Shown: piece after piece, positions 51,405 to 62,646 of the stretch
How the letters are laid out: each line of letters starts with the position of its first letter
Numbering within the stretch: position 1 is the stretch's first letter
Origin: Cryoendolithus antarcticus
Lineage: Eukaryota > Ascomycota > Dothideomycetes > Cladosporiales > Cladosporiaceae
Reading direction: 5' to 3'
DNA: 64,000 nucleotides
Assembly (NCBI GenBank): GCA_002077065.1
Contig: NAJO01000001.1
Location: 310,001 to 374,000, forward strand
Program-made: the position numbers and the translations under genes
Notes under the pieces: model-generated
The model's input: the letters and a program-made list of their open reading frames with translations, nothing else
Database searches by the model: none
Told to the model about the DNA's origin: nothing

Positions 51405-53298
51405 ATGAACATCGTCCCACCACCACAACCTCCCTCGCCCACCCTCTCGAACCCTCAGACAGCCACTCAGACTCCACGCTACGCAGACTACATCGCCTCG
51501 AAGACAGCCCCGAATCCTCTCCCAACCAAACCCCTCGTCTCGCCCACTACAACGCCCGTCCCAGATCTCCACGACATACCCCTCGAAGATGGACCCTCGA
51601 CCACAGCCACTTGGACGCCGTCCCGACAAGTCAAGACAGTACTGGCTGGCCAAGCGTTTTGCGTCTTCATCGTGAGTTTGGATATGACGATCCTGGTCGC
51701 CACGCTCCCGACTGTCGCGAAAGCGCTGAACGCGAATGCCACGCAAGCGTTCTGGATCGCGGCCAGCTATCTACTTACAAGTGCTGTGGTGCAGCCACTC
51801 GTCCCCGGGCTAGCTGATATCTTTGGGAGGCGGAGTGTGATATTTGGGGCCGTATTGGCGTTCACAGTGGGCTCTGTTGTCTGCGCCACGGCAAAGAGCG
51901 TGGGCGCTATGTTGGGTGGAAGGGTGATACAGGGTATCGGTGGTGGAGGGATACTGAGTGCCAACCTGGTCGTGCTGAGTGACTTGATCCCGTTGCGGCA
52001 GAGGAGCCGATTTCTCGGGCTCATCCAGCTGGTGTTTGCTTGTGGGACGAACCTTGCGCCAATTATTGGAGGTGCATTGGTGAAGAGTAACGGTGGATGG
52101 AGGTGGTAAGTAAGCTCTCTATTGGGTGGTACGGTGTGATGGCTGGCAGTACTGACCAAAGCAGGCTTTTCTGGATCAACTTACCATTCTGCGCGATCGG
52201 ACTTGGAATCATTCCCTTCCTACTACGCTATGAGAGGCCACCTAGTACGGTATACGAGAAACTCTCCAACATCGACTGGATTGGTGCCGGGCTGATGATC
52301 GTCAGCGCGACATCCTTCCTGGTGGGAATAAGCTGGGGTGGCAACCAATTCGCATGGCGCAGCGCCGCAGTCCTGGTGCCATTGCTGGTTGGTGCGGTAG
52401 GCGTCTTTGGCACGGTGCTGTACGAGCGCAAGTACGCCAACATACCCTTTCTTCGGTGGTCGCTGTTCCAGGAGCGATCAGCCGTCGCAGCATATGCGTG
52501 CACAGTGCTGCAGGGCTTCCTTGTGAGAGCACCTGACAGCCCCGGCCTTTCGAGATACAAGCTGACTTGTTGTCGCAGCTCTTTGCCTTGAGCTACTACC
52601 TGGTCCTCTACATGCTCGCCTGCAAGCTCTACACCCCGATCGTCTCCGGCGCGGTCCTCCTTCCCTTCGCCATGACAGTCATACCCGTGAGTGGCATCAC
52701 TGGCATCGTCATTACCAGGCTGGGGCATTATAGACGCTTGATCTGGCTCGGCTGGGGTCTCAGCGTCGCTGGTATCGCGCTGATGATAGTACTGGACGTC
52801 GGCACGTCAGCAGCAGCCTGGGTCTTCATCTTCATGCTGGCTGGCGCCGGGCAAGGCCTACTGCTCATCGCGCACAGCATAGCCATTCAGGCATCGTGTC
52901 GTCCATCTGACGCAGCTCATGCAAGCAGCATGTACAGCTTCATGCGCGGCTTCGGGCTCTGTCTTGGCGTGGTGATAGGCGGGACAATCTTTCAGAACTT
53001 CTTCCGTCACCGGCTCGCAGATCTGGGTTTGCCTATCATCATTGCGCACAATGCCGAGGGCTTCGTGCCGGCACTGCAGGGTATGAGCGGCGTTTTGCCA
53101 GTCAAGGAGCAGCTGCAGGGTGCTTATGCGTTCGGGTTGAGAAAGCTATGGGAGGTGTTGACGGGTGTAGCCGTGTGTGGGCTGGCAATCAGTATGGCCA
53201 TTGAGGAAAAGACGCTAGATACGGATCATGAGAGTGAGCATGTGTTGAAGGGAAGTAAGAGGAGTTCGACGATGACACAATTAGATAGGGAGAAATGA
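51405..53298 (+). CDS. MFS transporter, DHA2 (14-TM) drug:proton antiporter type
   Basis: Three exons, 51405-52105, 52165-52522 and 52579-53298, with introns of 59 and 56 nt; 592 residues from an ATG in good context (ACCGCCATGA). A long Pro/Thr-rich cytosolic N-terminus precedes the membrane part: FCVFIVSLDMTILVATLPTV (helix 1), LADIFGRRSVIFGAVLAF (the GxxxDRxGRR-type loop), GGRVIQGIGGGGILSANLVV and LIPLRQRSRFLGL. Exon 2 has WLFWINLPFCAIGLGIIPF, typical of DHA2 proteins, and exon 3 has a further set of helices to IEEKTL. Relatives export toxins, drugs or secondary metabolites; no biosynthetic genes surround it here, so the substrate is open. The C-terminal tail is hydrophilic. Confidence 0.88.
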
Positions 53299-53643
53299 AG
53301 AGAGACGGCCTCTTGCATGTACAGAGCTGTACGGGCACGTTCATCGCCTTACTGGCATGAGCTGTCGCATCTGACCGTACGGATCATCCAATAGTCCATG
53401 GCTTCGAAGTGAGGCGTTCGTCATGAATTTGTAGAACAGTGCCCTGGCATCGCGTGCTCAAGATACATGTAATGATGGGAAAGACAAGGTGCAGATGAGA
53501 TGCCCTCTCCGCCAGATCCCAATGGCAAAACTCCGCTTCTGGCCGGGATCATCCGACTTTCACCAGCCTCCGGGCAGAGCTCCAACTTTCTGACCTCAAC
53601 ATAGCTACAGGCATTGGATTGTCTACCACCATAGTCACTCATT
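53299..53643. other. Intergenic region
   Basis: 345 bases between the transporter stop and the next start on the same strand. No feature seen. Confidence 0.35.
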
Positions 53644-54657
53644 ATGTCTGCACTACGCCTCCGAGCTCTTCGTGGTCTTGCACGCCCTACGACAGCTCGC
53701 GCCGCTCCTCGGACGAACAGGACACAGCTTGTAGCCCGTCGCTGGGCGAGCAGCGGAGGCCATGGATCGCATGAGGCCAGCTCGGATCTGCCATGGTAAG
53801 ATGAATACGAGGACAAGGGGACGTTGAACACAGGGAAAGCTAACAAGACTTCAGGGCGCTCTCTGCCGGCATCATCACACCCGTAGGCGCATACTTCCTC
53901 TGGCCCTCGGCCTCTACTCACGCCGACCACGGACATCACGACGCTCATGGCGAGGAGCACGAGGAACACGCTGAGGCTGAGGAGGGTGAGGAGAAGTCCG
54001 AGGATGCCGGAGAGGAGAAGGAGGCGGCTGCGCCGGCAGATGACCCAGAGCCGAAGGATGAGGAGCCTAAGGACGAGGAGCCCAAGGATGAAGAGCCAAA
54101 GGAGGACGCTAAGGCCGAGTCCACTCCCGAAGAGTCCTCAGACGACTCCGAGAAGAAGGAGGACGATGGTGACGACAAGCCCGCAAAGCCATCCGGATCT
54201 GAAGGCGAGGCTCAGCCCAAGACAGATGACCCTAACAAGGCGTCCAAGGGAGATGAGCCAGCATCCGAGCCCAAGACGAAGAAAGGCGAATCTGGCGTCG
54301 AGGGCGTGAAGGGCAAGGGCCACATGAAGTCTGATGCGCCTGGTCTCACCGACACAGTCAAGACTGAGCCAGATGGCAAGGGAGGATTCAAGAAGCGGGT
54401 TGACTCTGGCGCGCAGACGGATCTTGGGGTATGTTGTGCTGCTACTGATTGCAACTGAGTTGAAGCTAACGGGTGAACAGGACGCGGCGGCGAAACCCTC
54501 TGGTGATATCGCGAAGAAGCAAGAAGGGATGAGCAATACCCCTACACGGCACTCCACGGATATCCATAACAGCAGTGAGAAGAGCACGAAGAGTGAGGGT
54601 GTTCCGGATACGGCGAAGATCAATGGGCCGGTCGACCCTAACCGAGCTGCGAAATAG
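53644..54657 (+). CDS. Acidic mitochondrial hypothetical protein with KDEEP repeats
   Basis: Exons 53644-53795, 53855-54428 and 54481-54657 (introns of 59 nt with branch GCTAAC and 52 nt); 300 residues. The N-terminus MSALRLRALRGLARPTTARA with RTQLVARRWASSG is a textbook mitochondrial presequence. A single hydrophobic segment (PWALSAGIITPVGAYFLWPS) spans the first splice junction, then HADHGHHDAHGEEHEEHAEA. The rest is Glu/Lys/Asp/Ser-rich and probably disordered, with EPKDEEPKDEEPKDEEPKED as a small tandem array. An inner-membrane anchored protein exposing a charged tail is likely. I do not recognise a named family. Confidence 0.7.
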
Positions 54658-55123
54658 TGGCTGATCTCTACTGGCGATGGACGGAGGGCGTTCTGCCACG
54701 CTCTGCTGCACGACTACCTGGCTTCGGCGAGAGTAGGTAGCGGGCTGTACATATGTATACCTATTGAAAAGCTGGGTTTATACTTCGTTCCTGATCATGG
54801 CACCCATCGAGCAATTTGTTGACAACTGAAACATTCCACGGAGAGGACGATCCTCGGAACGTAGCCAACCATCCTCTGAATGTTGTGAGTGAAGTATTCG
54901 ACCTCGTCGATGTCTGCATGATGTTGCCTTGCACGCGTTTGACGGAGGGAAATGTGTGCCCCACTCTGTCCAAACACATATTATATTGTATACTTCGATT
55001 CACCTTCACTCCCTCCACCACCAAGGCACCTTTTGCCGTGCTGGGTGCATACATCTCCTACGCACATATACACCTCGACCTCTGTCGTTCTACACCTCAA
55101 CACCGCCCTCCACCACCGCCATC
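54658..55123. other. Region upstream of CAND1
   Basis: About 470 bases; the part before 55124 is C/T/A-rich, typical of a fungal leader. No further feature. Confidence 0.4.
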
Positions 55124-58100
55124 ATGGCGCCCTCCGCAATCCCCACCAACCCCACCTCTCATAACATCGCCTCCCTCCTCCCCAAACTCTCCGATCCAGA
55201 CTCCGATATCCGCTATATGACCCTCAACGACATGCATGCCATGCTCGAAATCGGCGCCCCTACATTCCTCCAACACGACTACACAGTCTGCGCCAAAGTC
55301 GTGGAAGGCCTCCTCACGACACTCACAGACGGCAACGGGGATGTGCAGAACATGGCGATTAAGTGCTTGGGTCCGTTCGTCAACAAGGCGCCGGAGACTA
55401 TCCTGTGTCCGACGATCGAGAAAGTAAGCAATATTCAGGCACAGAATAGTATCGACAACACGATTCCAGCGTTGGCAGTGAGGGCTATTGCTGTGGCGCT
55501 GCCGCATCCTGTGCAGGGTGTTGCGAGGACGGCGAGGGTGACGGAGGCGTACAATGCGGTGTCGAGGGCGCTCATACCAAGACTCATTGGGAAGGTGGTG
55601 GTCCCTATACCGAATGGGAAGTCTATGCCTCCGCCTCCTAAGGGGATGCTAGAGGTGGATCTGGAGACTGGCAGTGACAGCAATAGCTTGGACTTGCTCG
55701 TCGAGGTGGCGAGGTGCTACGGGCCTATGCTGCAGGCTGCTGAGGTGGAGGCACTGGAGCAGGTGAGCATGCAGGTGCTGGAGAGCGAGAAGTGTGGGAC
55801 AGTCATGAAGAAGAAGGCTGTGACTGCGCTTGCAGCTCTGGCTCCTTTCTTCAACGATAATTTGCTCGCCAGCCACGTGAGCTATACGATTGAGCAGCTG
55901 CGGCAGTCACACCTCACGAGCCAGCGGAGGAAGCTGTACATCACAGTGTACGGCAGCATGGCGAGAGCTGTGCCGCAGAAGTTCGGGCCTTACCTCAGAA
56001 CACTGGCGCCGTTTGTGCTGGCTCCTCTTAGTGAGATGGAGCTGGAGCAACAAGGGGAGGCTGAGGCTGAGGCAAATGGCGAGCGGGACACCGAGATGGA
56101 GGAAGTGCGCGAGGCAGCGCTTGTGGCGATTGAGAGCTTCTTGCAGACGTGCTCACAGGACATGAAGGCGTACTTGAAGGATGTTACGGAGGCGACCATC
56201 CGCTTCCTCAAATACGACCCTACATTGGCTGACGACGACGAGGAGATGGAAGAGGAGCCCATGGAGGACGACTTTGATGCTGAAGAAGACGATTTCGAGG
56301 AGGAGACTGGCTTCGAGGATGAGGACGACGTGAGCTGGAAGGTGAGGCGAGGCACTGCGAAGGCTCTGCACGCGCTTATAGGCGCGCTGGACGTCAACGA
56401 CCCGGCATTGTATGGCACAATCGCGCCCGCTCTGATAGCACGTTTCAAGGAGCGGGAGGAGAGTGTACGGTCAGAAGTCATCTCCACACTTGCATACCTA
56501 GTGGCGAAGACTGGCAGCTCAACGGTGAAGCAAGCACCGGCATCTACTGAGACAAATGGAGTGGGTGCCAGCAGGAAGCGGAGGCGAGGTGGCAGCGATG
56601 TCCTATCAGCGGACGTACACGGCGCAACCAACGGCTACGCTTCACCGGCTACTCCACCACCAGCTGACAAGGCTGGGCAAGGTCTTGCTGGCATCAACCC
56701 GCAGATCGTCAAGGAATCGGCCAAGCTCCTCAAGTCATCAACGCCGCTGACGAAGCTCAACACGATTTCTTTGCTGAAGGACATGGTGATTGCGCAGCAG
56801 GGCGGTCTCTCTGAGCACGCAGATCTGGTCCTTGGTCCTGTCGTGGACGCCATGAAGACAGCTAACGAGACTTCGTCCTCGCTGTCGGGCAACGCGCTCC
56901 GCATCGAGTGCCTCATCCTGCTCCGCGTTATTGCAGAGCATCACTCCAGCAAGATCATCGCGGCTCATCTGGACAAGCTCGTCCCAGCATTGGTGTCTGC
57001 GGCTAAGGACCGCTTCACCAAGGTGTCAAGCGAGGCTCTAGCCACGATCGAGGTGTACGTTAAGGCTCTCACGCCGCCTAGGTCTGCTGCTAGCAAGAAG
57101 CAGAATATTGAGTACATTGATCAGCTGTTTGAAGTCATCACCGAGCGTATTGGATCTCAGGACGCAGACACGGAGGTCAGGCAGAAGGCTGTGCAGGCTC
57201 TGGGCTTGCTCATCGGGCGGACCTCTGGGTCTGCAGGCGGTAATTCGCTTTCCCAGCAAAATCGCTCCGCCGGCCAGCAGCTCATTGCTGATCGCATGAA
57301 GAATGAGCTCACGCGCCTATCCTGCGTACGCGCTGTCGATACTATCGCGGTGCTCGCGCAGAGTGGCAAGGACTTCAAGCCCGGGTTCGTCAACGCTGTG
57401 GCTGTTGAGCTGGGCGCACAGCTGCGCAAGTCCAGCCGATCTCTGCGAGGTGCAAGCTTGAGTGCACTACGTATGCTTGCAGTCAATCAGGCTGCGCGCG
57501 AATCGATGGATGATGCTACGGTCAAAGAGGTGATCGAGGCGTTACTTCCATTACTGCAAGAGGGTGATCTGCACATGTTGGGACCGGCTCTCATCATTCT
57601 CGGCGCAATTGCGAAGGAGAAGTCGAAGTTGATCGCCACACCGCCGGTGATCAGCGCAATCTGTAACATTACGTCGGACTCTGTTGCAGGCACTGCGCTC
57701 GAAGCACTAGTTGCTTGCGTCGAGGCGATTGGTAAGGCAGGAGCTGGACAGCCGCTGATGGCTGCCCTCCTCAAGCAGGGCACGCAAGGCGATACTGACG
57801 TCTCTGGTCGTGTCATCGGGACCCTGCTCGTGTCTGGTGGTGCGAGTGTAGGCGTTAAGCTTGACAGCTTCCTTAGCGAGCTGCAGACCCAGCCAGATGA
57901 AGACAAGAAGTGCCTGGCTCTCTCAGTACTCGGCGAGACTGGTCTTCGCATGGGCTCTGCTTGTCCGCTCACACCGCAGAACTTCATACCATACTTCGAG
58001 GACCCCTCCGAGAAGACCAAGCTTGCTGCTGCCATCGCGCTAGGCCGTGCAGGAGCTGGTAACGTCACCACCTACCTCCCTCAAATCTTATCCTCCATGT

Positions 58101-59068
58101 CGCAGGGCCGCCAGTACCTCCTCCTTCACTCCATCAAAGAGCTCCTGCAACACTCTGCTGCCGAAGAAGAAATCCGCCCGCACACCTCCGCCTTATGGAA
58201 CGCAATCCTGAATTCAGGCCAGGCAGAAGACAACAAGATCGTCTCCGCCGAATGCATCGGCCGTCTCGCGATCATAGACCCTACAGCCTACCTCCCGCAA
58301 CTTCAAACCTTCCTACAGAACCCCTCCCCCCTCATCCGCGGAATGGTCATCACAGCGCTCCGCTACGTCTTCTCCGACACCTCCAGCGCCTACAACTCCC
58401 ACCTCCGCCCGCTCATAATCCCCATCCTGGCAACCATGCTCGCCGACACAGATCTCGAGAACCAGCGCCTCTCACTATCGGCTTTCAACTCCGCCTTCCA
58501 CAACAAGCCCTCCCTCGTCTTACCCCACCTCGCAGACCTACTGCCCTACGCCATGCAAGCTACCCTCCCTCGCCCGGAGCTGATCCGCGAAGTGACCATG
58601 GGCCCCTTCAAACACAAAGTCGACGACGGCCTCGAGATCCGCAAATCCGCTTACGAAACTCTGTACGCTCTGCTAGACGACCCTGCCGCGCGGCAGTACC
58701 TCGACCTGCCTGCGTTCTACTCCCGCATCCTAGCCGGCGTCTCCGACGACCACGAGATCCGCATCTTGGCCTGCACCGTCTTGTCCAAATTGCTCCCGCT
58801 CTACCCTGCCGAGTCCGCGCGCCGCTTAGACCCGCTAGCGCAGGTTTTCAGAGGCGTCCTGGGCACGAAGTTGAAGGATACTGCTGTTAAGCAGGAACTG
58901 GAGAAGTTGGCTGAGGAGCAGCGCGCGGTGATTAGGGTGTCGCTTGGGTTCCAGAGGGTGTTTGGTGGGGATGGGGAGAGTAGGGCTTGGAGGGAATTTT
59001 GGGATGGGGTGAAGAGGGAGTTTAGTGCGATGTTGAAGGGTGTTGAGGAGGAGGGGCGGGAGAGATAG
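55124..59068 (+). CDS. cand1: CAND1/TIP120 cullin exchange factor
   Basis: Single uninterrupted exon, 1314 residues from the ATG at 55124 (CATCATGGCGCCC). HEAT repeats start at once: NIASLLPKLSDPDSDIRYMT then LNDMHAMLEIG. An acidic loop (DDDEEMEEEPMEDDFDAEED, about residues 370-400) directly precedes VSWKVRRGTAKALHALIGAL, exactly as the acidic stretch before DMSWKVRR in animal CAND1. A disordered insertion near residue 485 contains ASRKRRRGG. The C-terminal TIP120 domain (FKHKVDDGLEIRKSAYETLY) is complete. CAND1 binds un-neddylated cullin-RBX1 and exchanges substrate receptors. In Aspergilli the gene is known to be split in two; here it is intact. Confidence 0.93.
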   Translation: MAPSAIPTNPTSHNIASLLPKLSDPDSDIRYMTLNDMHAMLEIGAPTFLQHDYTVCAKVVEGLLTTLTDGNGDVQNMAIKCLGPFVNKAPETILCPTIEKVSNIQAQNSIDNTIPALAVRAIAVALPHPVQGVARTARVTEAYNAVSRALIPRLIGKVVVPIPNGKSMPPPPKGMLEVDLETGSDSNSLDLLVEVARCYGPMLQAAEVEALEQVSMQVLESEKCGTVMKKKAVTALAALAPFFNDNLLASHVSYTIEQLRQSHLTSQRRKLYITVYGSMARAVPQKFGPYLRTLAPFVLAPLSEMELEQQGEAEAEANGERDTEMEEVREAALVAIESFLQTCSQDMKAYLKDVTEATIRFLKYDPTLADDDEEMEEEPMEDDFDAEEDDFEEETGFEDEDDVSWKVRRGTAKALHALIGALDVNDPALYGTIAPALIARFKEREESVRSEVISTLAYLVAKTGSSTVKQAPASTETNGVGASRKRRRGGSDVLSADVHGATNGYASPATPPPADKAGQGLAGINPQIVKESAKLLKSSTPLTKLNTISLLKDMVIAQQGGLSEHADLVLGPVVDAMKTANETSSSLSGNALRIECLILLRVIAEHHSSKIIAAHLDKLVPALVSAAKDRFTKVSSEALATIEVYVKALTPPRSAASKKQNIEYIDQLFEVITERIGSQDADTEVRQKAVQALGLLIGRTSGSAGGNSLSQQNRSAGQQLIADRMKNELTRLSCVRAVDTIAVLAQSGKDFKPGFVNAVAVELGAQLRKSSRSLRGASLSALRMLAVNQAARESMDDATVKEVIEALLPLLQEGDLHMLGPALIILGAIAKEKSKLIATPPVISAICNITSDSVAGTALEALVACVEAIGKAGAGQPLMAALLKQGTQGDTDVSGRVIGTLLVSGGASVGVKLDSFLSELQTQPDEDKKCLALSVLGETGLRMGSACPLTPQNFIPYFEDPSEKTKLAAAIALGRAGAGNVTTYLPQILSSMSQGRQYLLLHSIKELLQHSAAEEEIRPHTSALWNAILNSGQAEDNKIVSAECIGRLAIIDPTAYLPQLQTFLQNPSPLIRGMVITALRYVFSDTSSAYNSHLRPLIIPILATMLADTDLENQRLSLSAFNSAFHNKPSLVLPHLADLLPYAMQATLPRPELIREVTMGPFKHKVDDGLEIRKSAYETLYALLDDPAARQYLDLPAFYSRILAGVSDDHEIRILACTVLSKLLPLYPAESARRLDPLAQVFRGVLGTKLKDTAVKQELEKLAEEQRAVIRVSLGFQRVFGGDGESRAWREFWDGVKREFSAMLKGVEEEGRER

Positions 59069-59596
59069 GGGCGTTTTGAAGGAGAAGAGCAGTGGGACGG
59101 CAAGAGGTCACGGGACCGAAGCGAGATGAGGACGTTTGTGCTCTAGACCGCGTCGTGGGTGGACTCGCGGACTATGAGCGCAATGCTTTCCACAGAATCG
59201 CTTGCTTTGCGCTCGGTCCATGCAGCGCTGCTCTGCAGGACAGCTCGCGATAGATACCTTATCCAAGCCCGACGTAGGGCTCGATGGCGCAAGCCTTGGC
59301 TAGCGTGCAGAAGCATCTTTCGCACCGTCTCTCTGGGCATTTGGCCGCTACCTTCCCTGCAGTGTTCCTCCGAACAGCCCTAGGAACTCTCGCTATTCCC
59401 CCCTTTTGCCTCATGGTTGCCGAAACTGCTCATTGCCGTAACTTTGACTCTGACCTCCGCGCTTCGCTATATGTACAGGTCTATCGATTGTACAAGCCGC
59501 TTTTATCCAGAATTGCCGCCTATTGCTGATGCTGCCGCCGCCGCCGCCGCCGTCTCGCTGAAATTACACATTTGCACGCACATGTGCTGACTTACC
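59069..59596. other. Convergent intergenic region with GCC microsatellite
   Basis: About 530 bases between the CAND1 and OAC1 stops, with six GCC units at 59534-59551. No gene is supported. Confidence 0.4.
59534..59552. repeat. GCC trinucleotide microsatellite
   Basis: Six consecutive GCC units in non-coding DNA. Confidence 0.8.
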
Positions 59597-60702
59597 TCAT
59601 ATCTTCTCCTTCACCCGATCCGGTAGTATTCTATCCTCGAACCGCCGCATGAGCTTGTTCGTCTGCTCCGCTAGAGATAGCGTCAAGATCTGCAACCCGT
59701 TATTAGCATCAAAGATTTCGAGGAGCCCGAAGGTCTCCGTTTCCCTTCACATGTGACTTACAGTATGCGGCAATATCCGTGCCAAATGGGCGAAGAAGCC
59801 CTTGTACAGCGCCAATGGGCCCTCGGCCTTGATAGTCTTGTATAGACAATCGAAAGCGCTCTTGTACAAGTTGCCAGTCTGGTTGTACATTCGACTCATG
59901 ATTGTGTCGGGCGGATGCATCACCACGCAGACCACCATACCGGACGCTGCGGAGCTGAGCAAATGCAGCGCTGGGCCCTCTTTGAGATCGAAATGCCGCA
60001 CTAATCGCCGTTTGGCGAAGAAGTAGGTCGGAAGCTGGACTGACGACCCGAAGCCCGTCCGCACCATCGCCGGCCCTACACCCCGAAATAGACCCCGGAT
60101 TCCTTCAGCGCGGTAGACTTGTCCGAGACCGTCCCATGCGCTTTTGTAGAGATGCTGCGTGCCCACTGGCAGGAAGGGAGAGTACGACTGCAGGCGAGTC
60201 TTGATCAGGAAGAAGGGGGAGCCTGCTGCTGCGCCGAGGATTCCCGAAGCGGCGCCCGAGGCGATGTTGATGGGTAGGGACTGCATGGCTTTTACGCGCG
60301 GGTCGGTCGTGTGGGTGGGCGAGTGGGTGAGGACTAGGGAGTTCATGGAGACGCGGAGGGGCTCGTAGAAGCCGAGTCGACAGCCGTTGAGGGTCATTTG
60401 GTAGATGTACTGCGTTCCTCCCTGTTAGCTGTCGCTTCTTCCTTCGCCATGCGTGTGCGCGACTGTGGCTGGAGACGTACTGCACAGCTCAAACCCCTCA
60501 GTAGTCCTTTCATTCCCTCGTTTTGAAAGACGATCTTCATGCCATGGAAGACGCCTCGGTATAGTCGCGGCGCATCTTGCTTCGCCTTTAGCTCGCCCTG
60601 CAATTGCAATCGAATTTTGATCGTTTCGAACGAGTGTGTCACCGTCACGGCGCCGCAACCTGCTATGCCGCCTGCTATGAATGATCCGATGCCTGTCGAC
60701 AT
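59597..60702 (-). CDS. oac1: Mitochondrial oxaloacetate carrier (OAC1 type)
   Basis: Three exons, 60702-60481, 60409-59762 and 59689-59597, all phase 0, with introns of 71 and 72 nt; 320 residues, close to yeast Oac1 (324). Start MSTGIGSFIAGGIAGCGAV. Three mitochondrial-carrier repeats are visible: THSFETIKIRLQLQGE (Ser in place of the usual Pro of the PxD/E motif), GSPFFLIKTRLQSYSPFLPV, and HPPDTIMSRMYNQTGN. The junction sequence GLSCAYIYQMTLNGCRLGFY across intron 1 is characteristic of the OAC1 subgroup. The last short exon completes ARILPHTILTLSLAEQTNKL and ends RILPDRVKEKI. The carrier moves oxaloacetate, sulfate or related dicarboxylates across the inner membrane. It is divergent from the alcohol dehydrogenase gene. 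Confidence 0.9.
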
Positions 60703-61394
60703 CTTCGCGACTCCGACGGCTAAGTGCGCACTTGGCAAGGAACGGTTATTGCGCGTCCATGTGGAATGCGGGGATAGATGCGTCTGATGCTGGGGAACAG
60801 TAGCGAAAGAAACACAACCAAGGATGCTGTTCAGGCCATTTCCTCAATGCTGACTGTGTAGGATGTTCGGCAGGAGCCAGACTTTTGGAGCTCGGTTCGG
60901 CTCACCTGCCACTAGTGCACACGTGACAGCGGAATCCTTCCACGAAAGCTCAATGCCAAAGCGCGGGGTCGGTACTCGCACCCCACCTCGCTCCGAGGAA
61001 CAAGAGAGTCAGCATGAAATTAGTCGTACATGGGTGCTTGTATATGATGTGAGATGCCTAGCCGGGGCTGATGATCCATGCAGCACCACAGCTAAGACTG
61101 CTGGTGCGGAACCCAGGAGCGGTACCGCTATGTGATCAATGGCGACAGGCCCCCCAGCGCCCTCAAGCCCACTCCCACAGCCGTTGGACGAATGGAGAGC
61201 TACTCCTCACGGCCATGAAGCCACGGCTGCCAATGCGGCTGCTGCGCGCTCCGAGTTTGACCCTCGCGACCTCAGCTATATAACTTTCCAGCCCACCCAG
61301 CATGACTGGACGAGCATCTGCAAACATCCCCAAGTCGCTGAGAGATCTCTGGAAACACCAAGACGAACACGGCAGACAGTCTACTCCTGACAAC
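60703..61394. other. Divergent promoter region, OAC1 / alcohol dehydrogenase
   Basis: About 690 bases. It contains a TATA-like box at 61277-61283 for the plus-strand gene. No coding feature is supported. Confidence 0.4.
61277..61283 (+). promoter_or_regulatory. TATA-like box upstream of the alcohol dehydrogenase
   Basis: TATATAA lies 112 bases before the ATG at 61395, at a usual distance for a regulated fungal promoter. Confidence 0.45.
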
Positions 61395-62646
61395 ATGTCT
61401 TCGGCAAAAGCTATCGTCTCGCACGACACCCATGCCAACGGGGGCTGGAAGCTGGAGGATGTCACTGTGAGGAAGCCTGGTGACGGCGAGTTGCTGGTCG
61501 AGATGGTCGCTACCGTGTGTTGCTCGACAGTAATGGAGTCTTCCGCACCGCTGACTGTCCGCAGGGCGTCTGCCACACTGATGCCCTCATCGGTGGCATT
61601 CCAGACGGCGCCTCGCCAGTCGCCTTCTACCCCCGCGTGCTCGGACACGAAGGTCACTACCTCGTACCCTTGTGCACCCAGCCCTCGTACTGATCATTCT
61701 AGGCTCCGGCTACGTGAAGGAAGTCGCCTCAAATGTGACCGTCGCCAAAGTCGGCGACCCAGTCCTGCTATCCTACGCCTTTTGCAACAACTGCCCAGCC
61801 TGCAAGTCAAACGGCCACTCGCACTGCCCCGACTTCACAGAGCTGAATTTCACCAAGAACGCCGCCTCCCCGATCTTCACGCCCTCCCAAGGTGGTGATG
61901 AGAACAGCATCCACGGCGCTTTCTTCGGCCAATCCTCCTTCGCCTCACTGTCTATCGTCCGCGCCTGCTCAGTCGTAAACGCCAAAGACCTCATCAAATC
62001 AAAGGAAGACCTCCAGCTCTTCGCCCCACTCGGCTGCGGCATCCAGACCGGCGCAGGCACAGTCATCAACGCCGCCAAAGCCACGAAAGACGACATAGTC
62101 TGCATCATGGGTCTCGGCGGTGTCGGGCTCTCCGCAATCATGGCCGCCAAAATCCAAGGATCTCGAATCATCATCGGCGTCGACCGCGTGCAGTCCCGTC
62201 TCGAGCTCGCCAAAGAGCTAGGCGCAACCCACATCGTTGACGGCTCCGCTTTGAGAGAAGGCCAATCCCTCACGGACGCCATCAAAGCCCTTTCCGAAGA
62301 CCTAGGCCCTACGGTCGTCATTGACACCACCGGCGCGCCGCCCCTGATTCAAGCTGGCTTCGACTCTGCGCGCAACAAAGGCCGCGTGATCCAAGTCGGC
62401 TCCTCGCCGTTTGATTTCAACATGTCCATCAACATGTTCGCATTCATGATGCGGGGCGTGACTTTTAGCGGCGCTATTGAGGGACAAGCGTACCCGCCGG
62501 AATTTGTGCCCAAGATGGTGCAGTGGTATCGGGATGGGAAGTTTCCGGTTGATAAGCTGGTGAAGTTTATGGCTGTTGATCAGTTTGAGCAGGCGTTGGA
62601 GGAGATGCATAGTGGGAAGACTATCAAGCCTATACTTACGTACTAG
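61395..62646 (+). CDS. Zinc-dependent alcohol dehydrogenase (MDR family)
   Basis: Three exons, 61395-61514, 61565-61652 and 61703-62646, with two 50-nt introns; 383 residues. Start MSSAKAIVSHDTHANGGWKL. The first junction restores the catalytic-zinc motif GVCHTDALIGG and the second restores LGHEGSGYVKEV. The third catalytic ligand is the Cys of APLGCGIQTGAGTVIN. The structural zinc site is FCNNCPACKSNGHSHC. The nucleotide-binding Rossmann motif is IMGLGGVGLSAIMAAK, with a following Asp (IIIGVDRVQSRLELAKELGA) that favours NAD over NADP. Overall closest to aryl/benzyl or other medium-size alcohol dehydrogenases; the substrate is not determined. The frame around the introns is fixed by the zinc motifs, so the model is firm. 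Confidence 0.9.

Noticed and set aside
54929..55123. N-terminal extension of CAND1 by 65 residues
   Set aside because: The frame is open, but the translated part is His/Ser/Tyr-rich leader-like sequence, and family homology and good start context begin at 55124.
58195..58890. Plus-strand frame of 231 codons inside CAND1
   Set aside because: It is a shifted frame within the C-terminal TIP120-domain coding sequence, Pro/Arg-rich because of local C-rich codon use.
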